A DNA stretch of 64,000 nucleotides, from assembly GCA_031841125.1 (NCBI GenBank), contig CM063114.1, positions 33,315,574 to 33,379,573 of the forward strand, given 5' to 3'. The position numbers were made by a program, and so were the translations under genes. This stretch comes from Acanthococcus lagerstroemiae (taxonomy: Eukaryota; Arthropoda; Insecta; Hemiptera; Eriococcidae). Shown here piece by piece: positions 59,000 through 64,000 of this stretch (positions within the stretch are counted from its first letter, which is position 1; every line of letters starts with the position of its first letter). Below the pieces are notes generated by a model. That model worked only from the letters and a program-made list of their open reading frames with translations. It ran no database searches and was not told the DNA's origin.

Positions 59000-59450
59000 T
59001 TTGCATAATAATATTATACCTCCTTCCCAAAGTGAACCAAATCGATGAAGGGAATGGGCACTGTATACGACCTAAATATTAGAAGCGAACATATTAGCGC
59101 AAAATATTGCCGTCCTAACTCTGTAATATTTCATTGAACGAATATTAAGTGCTTTTCATGACACCATAAATATCAAAAGTCTTACTAACATCCTACAAAA
59201 AAATGGTTATTACAAGATTTGTAGATTTAAAAATAAAAAGAAAACCATAAATTCTTTCTTGTCAAAAGTTCACTAGATGAAAATTTTTTAAAAAGAAAAT
59301 CCGCTTCACGAATTTTGAGTTCCTCAGAAGTTCCTGACCTAACAAGCTGTTTGGGATCATCTTCGAACTCGAATCTTATTAGGCTTTGCGAAAGTTTATT
59401 ATAGAAATTTCAACTGACTAGGTCAATTACGGACGACTAGAGTATTAGGC
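59000..59450 (-). mobile_element. PIF/Harbinger-like 3' relic, copy 2
   Basis: Parallel to 54000-54460 along most of its length in the same orientation. On the minus strand it reads SLIRFEFEDDPKQLVRSG. Both copies end with AATTTCAACTGAC-like sequence. It lies about 100 bp outside the MULE at 59543. Diverged; no boundaries found. Confidence 0.45.
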
Positions 59451-59542
59451 AATGCTATTTCCCACTGGAAAACATATTCTGGCCGCCTACTCTCTTGCTC
59501 GATGGTCAACTTAGGCCTAATTATCAGTCTTGTTTTAGTCGG

Positions 59543-60642
59543 GTGCCGATATGTTGGTCGACAGCATGTTGGTCGACTACTAATTGGTCGACAGCATGTT
59601 GGTCGACTACGACATGTTGGTCGACTTACTAGTCGGTCGACCGACATGTTGGTCGACTTCCAAAAAAAAAGTTGGTCGACTTCCAAAAAAAATGGTCAAC
59701 CAAAATTCTGAATGCCTTCTCGAACATATTTCCTGAGTGTACGCAGAGAGGTTGTCTGTTTCACTTCAACCAGTGCATTTATCGCGCTGTACAAAGGCTT
59801 GGATTGAAGGGGAGGTACGACCAAGACGCGGATTTTGCATTGCAATTGCGCCACCTATCTGCCTTAGCTTTCGTACCCCCAACTGATGTCGTTCAGACGT
59901 TTGAGCATCTCGTTGACACCAACCACTTCCCTCCCGAAGCAGAAAAGCTTGTTGAATACTTCGAAGAACAGTGGATAGGTTCATTGCGAAGCAGACGCAC
60001 TCGTAAAACTCCTCCTTATCCTCCGGCTCTATGGAACTGTTATGATACGACCCTCGAAGGGCTTACCCGAACAAATAATGCGCTTGAGGGATGGCATCGA
60101 GGTTTCGATGTACTAACGACCCGCTATCACGAATCTCTTTGGGAAACCATAGAAAATTTTCGCAGAGAGCAGAGTCTATCAGAAGTTACACGTGAGTCTG
60201 ATCTCGCGGGTGGCCCTCCTCCAGCAAAGAAGCGTCGCGTATGGGACGCCTGTGATCGATTACAAGCTGTTGTGCTGGACTACGAGGAGAACGAATTTGT
60301 TTCTGATTATCTTAGGGGCGTAGCCCACAATTTAGCCTATTAATCATATTATATTATATTATGTATTTTTCAACAAAGTAGTTTATGTCTTCTGCTGCAT
60401 TTCGTTCGTATAATTCATATCTGACATTTTTCAACAATGCTATTGTAGTGATTGTCTTTTAATAAAATATAAAAAAATGTGATTCAATGTTCCTCATTCT
60501 AACTTAATTTCCTTTATATAAAAAAAAAGAAGAAATAGTCGACCAAAAAAAGAAAGTCGGTCAACCAACATGCAATTCGACCAACTTGGTGCGACCAACC
60601 GGCAAGTCGACCAACATGCAGTCGACCAACTTGACGTGAACC
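59543..60642 (+). mobile_element. MULE (Mutator-like) element with iterated TIRs
   Basis: The 11-bp direct repeat GTTTTAGTCGG flanks exactly at 59532-59542 and 60643-60653, within the 8-11 bp range of MULE target duplications. Both ends are inverted and built from the word GTTGGTCGAC with CATG or CTAC spacers: at least seven copies on the left to about 59690, and about six on the right from 60538. Between them lies the C-terminal part of a MULE transposase. The element looks like a deletion derivative that kept its binding-site array. Confidence 0.9.
59672..60343 (+). pseudogene. MULE transposase, C-terminal part (N-terminus deleted)
   Basis: About 223 codons are open. The first dozen are translated terminal repeat; similarity starts at LNAFSNIFPECTQRGCLFHF. 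The order is GCLFHFNQCIYRAVQ (after the second catalytic acid), ALAFVPPTDVVQTFEHL, then WNCYDTTLEGLTRTNNALEG and WHRGFDVLTTRYHE around the region of the last catalytic glutamate, and a tail ending DYLRGVAHNLAY. This matches FLYWCH/MULE-type transposase proteins of insects. The first two catalytic acids and any FLYWCH finger are missing, so it cannot be an active transposase, although the reading frame is clean. Confidence 0.88.
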
Positions 60643-60653
60643 GTTTTAGTCGG

Positions 60654-61394
60654 ATACAAGACTCGGATCAATCGAAAAATAAAATGAATATATGCGCAAG
60701 ACCATTGCTAAAGCTAATTTGCTTAGATGACTTCGAATCATCTCATAAAATTAATCTACAAGTGAGAGCCTACTATGGGTGAACAGGAGCATAGGCGCAA
60801 CTGAGGGGGACTTGGTCTCCTTCCAATCTTCTAGCAGTTCCTTCCCCAAAAAATTAAAAAATTAAACTTTCGAAGGAATTTTTAGAACTTTCTTGCTTAA
60901 GCCCCCCACGCGTTTATCAGCTCTAGGTCGACTATTCACGCTCATGCGTCAGCGATTGTAATGAGAATTAGAGGCGTTTTAAAACTAATATAACCGGGCG
61001 CATTGAATAATTTTAAAATTTATGATCAAAAATTCGCAGTTCCGCAAATTCAAATTCATTTCCAGTTGAAAATCGTATTTTTATGAGTAGGCAATGCAGG
61101 AATGGAATTAGACATGAAATTAGTCGTAATTCTCCGTTATTGCTCTCTTGGCATTGAAATTATATTCTCACCACATTCGTCGATACCTTTTAACATCGAG
61201 CCCATACACTACTTTAATGTTGAAACTCGATTGTCTGTTTTAGTTTTCATATACATCGATTAACTCCATTAAATTTGACTCCGGATGTGAGAGTAAAAAA
61301 TTCTCAATTTACGAATTCACTAGCAGCGGGTCTAGTTTCAGCCGTCAATATTAAGTAGTTTTTTGTGTTCATCGGGCTCAATTTTTCTACTCTG
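60654..61394. other. Unassigned stretch
   Basis: Contains a worn G/C-patch sequence at about 60790-60940 resembling those at 50390 and 56530. No gene. Confidence 0.4.
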
Positions 61395-61575
61395 AAGTAA
61401 TGGTATCATCAGGTTTTTCCGGATACAGCTTTTCCCCCAGTTACTTTTTTAATTTTAAAGTAACGGTATCATCAGGTTTCCCCGGATATAACTTTTCCCC
61501 CCGTTACCTTTTTAATTTTAAAGTAATGGTATCATCAGGTTTCCCGAGATACAGCTTCGTTCTCAGTTAAGTTGT
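61395..61575 (+). repeat. 63-bp tandem repeat, three units
   Basis: Units start near 61395, 61457 and 61520 with AAGTAATGGTATCATCAGG and continue with TTTCCCCGGATA.A.CTT and AGTTAC.TTTTTAATTTTA. The third unit is diverged at its end. Confidence 0.85.
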
Positions 61576-63780
61576 CTTACTCGTCGCAATACTGAGTCTT
61601 ACCAGGCATAGTAGCACCGCACGTACTCACTTATTTGTTACAAATAGGAAGAAAATGTACCTATACGTCAGAATCTTTTATATGCGATAAATTCAACTTT
61701 TCATAATTTAGTTCACCGCTCTTTTTCGCCTTACAGTCCCTTTCTTCGATCGAAATCTTTTAAAATTAGGTTACAATTTTGTACATATACCTACTAGTTG
61801 ACCTTCCAAACTTGATCATAGAAGTATTAGTGGTACGTGAAGTTTATGAACTACGCGTTTGAGAACGATGTCTTCGGGGTCATTGAATCATCTTGATACA
61901 GCAGTATAAGAATAATAAAGTAAGGTTTCATCTCACCTATACATACGAGGAGGTACCTACATATATCCAACTGCGCGCAACTATATATTATGTATAAGCG
62001 ATGCACTCCGGAGTTGGACCAAACATGCTGTTCGTTTTTAAATTGCGCGAATAAATACTCTCACACTCGCGAGTCAGACTTCCTGGAGTGAAAATTATCT
62101 TCATTAAAAGCGCATTGTCTTCCTCGTCAATGTCAATTATTATGCTCTACCTAACGCAATAAGATTAAGTCAATTACGTATCTCTTGTCAGCACACTAAG
62201 TACCTGAAGTACAAGTCGAAAAATTCAAATAGACATGCCGAATGCGAACTTGACTCCTTGCTGTAGTTCGCTGTACGTATTATGAGACGGAAAAAAGGCG
62301 AAGACACGAGCGCGCATTCAAAATAATGTATGTATGTTACATATAGGATCATTGACATTTTGATCCGGAGTTATCAAATTTTCGAAAGGTGAATGATGCC
62401 CGGAGGACTGGAAGAGCCGGAGAATTCTATACACTAACCACTCATTAGGTGTTGGAAGTCGCAATGCTATTTCGAAGTTCGCACTGTACAATTTTAGAGA
62501 AAATCGGCCAAGGTGAGCTGAGTACCTGAACAACTCGCAAAAGGATGAAATCAAATCTAACACATCGCACAATGTTTCCCACTTTCCCCTATTTGCTCGA
62601 AATGATCTTTGCTTGTCAGTTGACTTTCCCCGCCGACACCGCCATTCTCCGAACTTCCCTTCACCGCGACTATTTAGAAAGTCAAAAATCCGTCCGATTA
62701 AATTATTCCAACTCGTTCTAATGATACGCCAACGAATATTTTCTTGCTACCATCATGCGCGTCGTTTACAAAACAAAACATCATTCACGAAACCCTTCCA
62801 TTGGAATGATGCTAATCTAGTTCCCTGAGAACTTTTTCTGAATCTAAGACTCTCGGCTCTATCCCCTAACATCCACTGATTATGTCCCGTACTATCTACA
62901 TGAATTGTCTTGGCAATCTGTCAACACAACGACTTTAAAAACTCTATGTAAACGAGTCTAGAGGAGTCTTCAAGAGTCTTACACGAGTTTTACAAGAATC
63001 TTGAAGAATCTCGAGGAAAGTTGAAGTAATTTGAAGAAATTTAAAAGTTTTTTAAGAGTGTAATCTATGGTCTGCGGATCACTATGGTGGTAGTCCACGT
63101 GACTTCGACAAGTGATCTATAAGCTGGGACAAAAAGTCAATTTTTTTCCGAGTACATTCTACATTTAATCTTATTTTCTCTCGTTTACAAACTATGAGAT
63201 TTCGCCCTCAGTCCTCTTGTCAGGGGTTGCGCGGTTCATTTTTTGTCGGCCAGGTAAGCTGTCTGTCCATCAATCTATCTACCTATCGAGCAGGACTTCT
63301 TGACAGCCTTTCTGGCTGACCAGGGGCCTGTCGATAGGTTTATTAACCTGCTGTTCTTTTTGTCAATCTGTCTCTAATGTCCATGTATTTTTTCCTCGGG
63401 AGGAGATGGCGACAGTATTTTAGTATACAAGGCGTAGCAACACAATGGGCAAATACAACACCAGAATTAGTTTTTGATAACTTCATCAAAGCAAATCAAA
63501 GCTGGTTGTGCTAACTTGTTGGCTATTGGCAAATTTGTGTTTTTTCGGGAAGTTCTTACAACGTCGCTTGATAGTTTTTGAAAATTTCTCATGTAAGCTT
63601 TTTGCCAAGTTGTCAGAAGAAGTAACGTATTTAAAATCTGACACTTCTTTGCTAAGCGTATCAAGATTTCTTTATTAAAAAATGACTCCTAGCGTTTTTC
63701 GAGTTAGGCAAAATTTTATTAAACTTTCTCGAAGTTATCCTCTCGTCCAGAAGCTCTCACAAAAATAACATTTTCCATAA
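61576..63780. other. Unassigned stretch
   Basis: No gene recognised. Degenerate GAGTCTT / GAATCTTG words recur at about 62940-63060, similar in kind to the reverse-oriented words at 31930-32480. Confidence 0.4.
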
Positions 63781-63977
63781 CAGGGTGTCCACTTTCTTCC
63801 GAGGATGAAATTCCCTGACTTTTCCAGACTATTTTCCAACTTTTTGGTGATAAAAAATTTATTTAAAAAAAAAATGTTGAATCGAGTTTGACAGAGAAAA
63901 GTTACAATACTTTCACATCGTAAAATTTTCTTCAAAATTCCCTGACTTCCAAGATTTTCAGAAAAGTAGCCACCCTG
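63781..63977. mobile_element. hAT-like MITE, 197 bp
   Basis: The ends CAGGGTGTCCACTTT and (inward from the right) CAGGGTGGCTACTTT are inverted. Subterminal TTCCCTGACTT words occur on both sides in inverse orientation. Flanking ATAA is seen on both sides but a full 8-bp duplication is not. A truncated relative is at 3582. Confidence 0.75.
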
Positions 63978-64000
63978 TATAACAGAAACTTCGAACCGGA

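Overview
The window is AT-rich eukaryotic DNA: spliced exons with GT/AG borders, no operons, tRNA-derived SINEs, several LINE clades, and a dense layer of cut-and-paste transposons. Families present are hAT, Tc1/mariner (mariner and pogo/Tigger), MULE, probable PIF/Harbinger, RTE-like and R1/jockey-like LINEs. With the protein similarities this points to an arthropod, most likely an insect. I cannot name the species.

The one host gene I can support runs on the minus strand. It is the 5' part of a fatty-acid transport protein gene (FATP, SLC27A/ACSVL family). Exon 2 (38442-38713) encodes the N-terminal membrane region. Exon 3 (6605-6755) encodes the start of the AMP-binding enzyme body. The two join in frame across a 31,686-bp intron. 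A good candidate first coding exon lies at 44926-44961 with matching phase, which gives a second intron of about 6.2 kb. The catalytic part of the gene lies beyond position 1. A second possible transcription start sits just upstream of exon 2, near 38980.

Almost everything else is transposon-derived, much of it inside the two introns. By region: 1-6 kb holds a hAT element nested in another hAT element and a foldback element. At 7.0-10.0 kb is a 5'-truncated RTE-like LINE between unusually long direct repeats (168 bp core, 3 mismatches). At 12.8-13.6 kb is a Buster-type hAT relic. At 15.4-18.5 kb a hAT relic is split by a pogo/Tigger element. LINE relics lie at 21.4-22.1, 29.8-30.3 and 43.5-43.8 kb. 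Short hAT-like MITEs with clean 8-bp target duplications lie at 27.4, 29.5, 30.5 and 57.5 kb. Elements whose ends are packed with short repeated words lie at 24.9-25.8, 39.2-40.4, 47.2-48.5, 54.5 and 59.5-60.6 kb. A hAT C-terminal relic is at 57.9-58.5 kb and a mariner relic at 46.5 kb.

No gene network or complete host gene besides the FATP 5' end could be identified. The most unusual features are the very long LINE-flanking duplication, the recurrent design of inverted termini saturated with a private short word in several unrelated elements, a 120-bp inverted repeat with 119 matches, and about fifteen G or C homopolymer runs in AT-rich DNA.
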